The notes below the pieces were generated by a model. The model had not been told where the DNA came from and did not search any database. It saw nothing but the letters and a program-made list of their open reading frames with translations. Made by a program: the position numbers and the translations under genes. From contig JAEDNF010000111.1 in assembly GCA_016302655.1 (NCBI GenBank), forward strand, positions 1 through 5,932: 5,932 nt of DNA, written 5' to 3'. Below are positions 5,163 through 5,932 of the stretch, piece by piece (position 1 is the stretch's first letter; the number at the start of each line of letters is the position of its first letter). The DNA is from Oscillospiraceae bacterium (GTDB taxonomy: Bacteria > Bacillota > Clostridia > Oscillospirales > Ruminococcaceae).

Positions 5163-5867
5163 GTGAGAGAAAGTATACTGACAATACCCGTAAACGAGGT
5201 CTTTGAGCCGAGAGAAGGCTGTCCCATCTGCCGTATGAGAGATACCGTAGAAGAACACATCTGCGAATATATAATGGGCGCCGCTATGATGGAGCCGGAT
5301 GTCAGACAGGATACCAACCGTCTCGGCTTCTGCTTTACGCACTATCAGCAGCTTATGATGCAGAACAACCGTCTGTCGCTCGGTCTTATGCTGAACAGCC
5401 ATCTCGAAGAGCTGAGAGGCAATATTTTTGAAAAGAAAGGTTTATTTGCTCCCAAAGACGCAAAGGCAAAAAAGGCAGGCGCTGTGGGAGATACCTGCTT
5501 TGTCTGCTCTAAGGTGCAGTGGGGCGTGGACCATATGCTTGAGACGGTCTTTACCATGTTTGTAAAGGACGGAAAGTTCAAGAATCTGTTCAAGACGCAG
5601 GAGTGCTTCTGTATGCCGCATTATCACTATCTTGTACAGCAAAGCGAAACAAAGATGGCAAAGAACGACAGAGCCGAGTTTGTCAAGGTTATGGATACTA
5701 TAATGCAGGAATACATAACAAAGCTGAACTCCGATGTCAACGACTTCTGCAACAGCTTTGACTACCGCAACGCAGGAAAACTGCACAGCGCAGAAATGGA
5801 GCATGTCCGCACATCAATAGAACGCAGTGTTTCATTCCTCACCGGCAGAAAGCCGTCTTCAAAGTAA
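5163..5867 (+). CDS. DUF6062-type Cys/His protein with two zinc-finger-like modules
   Basis: The 234-aa protein resembles the uncharacterised DUF6062 family of Clostridia; I know no function. It starts at GTG (5163-5165) with GAAAGG 10 bases upstream, and the opening RESILTIPVNEVFEP matches how I recall the family beginning. Two modules share one pattern. In module 1, C20-P-I-C23 is followed 34 residues later by C57-x2-H60 (FCFTHYQQL). In module 2, C112-x2-C115 is followed by C150-x2-H153 (FCMPHYHYL). Each could bind one metal as CCCH. A Lys/Ala-rich linker (about 98-107) separates them, and a helix-rich C-terminal part (about 160-225) follows. There is no signal peptide or membrane segment. 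Transcribed away from the repair block, it may share regulatory DNA with it. Metal binding and the internal duplication are inferences from motif spacing. Confidence 0.85.
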   Translation: MRESILTIPVNEVFEPREGCPICRMRDTVEEHICEYIMGAAMMEPDVRQDTNRLGFCFTHYQQLMMQNNRLSLGLMLNSHLEELRGNIFEKKGLFAPKDAKAKKAGAVGDTCFVCSKVQWGVDHMLETVFTMFVKDGKFKNLFKTQECFCMPHYHYLVQQSETKMAKNDRAEFVKVMDTIMQEYITKLNSDVNDFCNSFDYRNAGKLHSAEMEHVRTSIERSVSFLTGRKPSSK

Positions 5868-5932
5868 TGTTTTTAACCTGAGTTAACCTTTTATTCGGCT
5901 AAACAACTCAAAAAAACGCAAAAACGCTTGAA

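Noticed and set aside
5873..5910. Small inverted repeats after the DUF6062-type gene (TTAAC-CTGA-GTTAA at 5873-5886; TGAGTT/AACTCA at 5879-5910) as a terminator
   Set aside because: The stems are short, AT-rich or mismatched, and are followed by A-rich rather than T-rich sequence on the plus strand. I see no supported terminator before the window ends.

Overview
This window most resembles a chromosomal segment of a gut or rumen Clostridia member, probably of the Ruminococcus/Oscillospiraceae type. The grounds are moderate GC, GAAAGG-type ribosome binding sites, a two-module Cys/His protein of the DUF6062 type, a YdbC/PC4-like ssDNA-binding protein and a cytoplasmic GH27 alpha-galactosidase. 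The genus is an inference from gene content only.

Layout. Bases 1-809 (+) hold the 3' end of a gene for a protein made of fibronectin type III repeats. They are exactly 93 residues (279 bp) apart, and the gene is closed by a strong intrinsic terminator at 818-855. Convergent to it, a six-gene block runs on the minus strand from about 5040 down to 871. In transcription order it is an OGG1-family 8-oxoguanine DNA glycosylase, uracil-DNA glycosylase (ung), a calcineurin-like metallophosphoesterase relative, a YdbC/PC4-like ssDNA-binding protein, a GH27 alpha-galactosidase, and a 67-residue protein with two CxxC pairs. Gaps are 46 bp or less, every downstream gene has its own Shine-Dalgarno, and the last two genes overlap as TAATG. 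Divergent from the block, across an AT-rich intergenic region, a GTG-started gene at 5163-5867 (+) encodes the DUF6062-type protein. The last 65 bases hold no gene that I can support.

How the genes fit together. The two glycosylases start base-excision repair of oxidised guanine and of uracil. An ssDNA-binding protein in the same transcription unit fits a nucleic-acid-maintenance theme. The phosphoesterase relative has non-canonical residues at several metal-ligand motifs and may have altered or lost activity. The alpha-galactosidase and the small Cys protein look like passengers, possibly with their own internal promoter near 2565-2570.

The least ordinary feature is a roughly 95-bp palindromic, multi-hairpin element at 4876-4970. 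It lies exactly at the 5' end of the 8-oxoguanine glycosylase gene and stays open in its reading frame. It is either translated as a non-homologous N-terminal extension or acts as a structured leader. The divergent intergenic region also carries overlapping -10 boxes and several long inverted-repeat pairs. I found no CRISPR array, tRNA, rRNA, transposase or phage gene.
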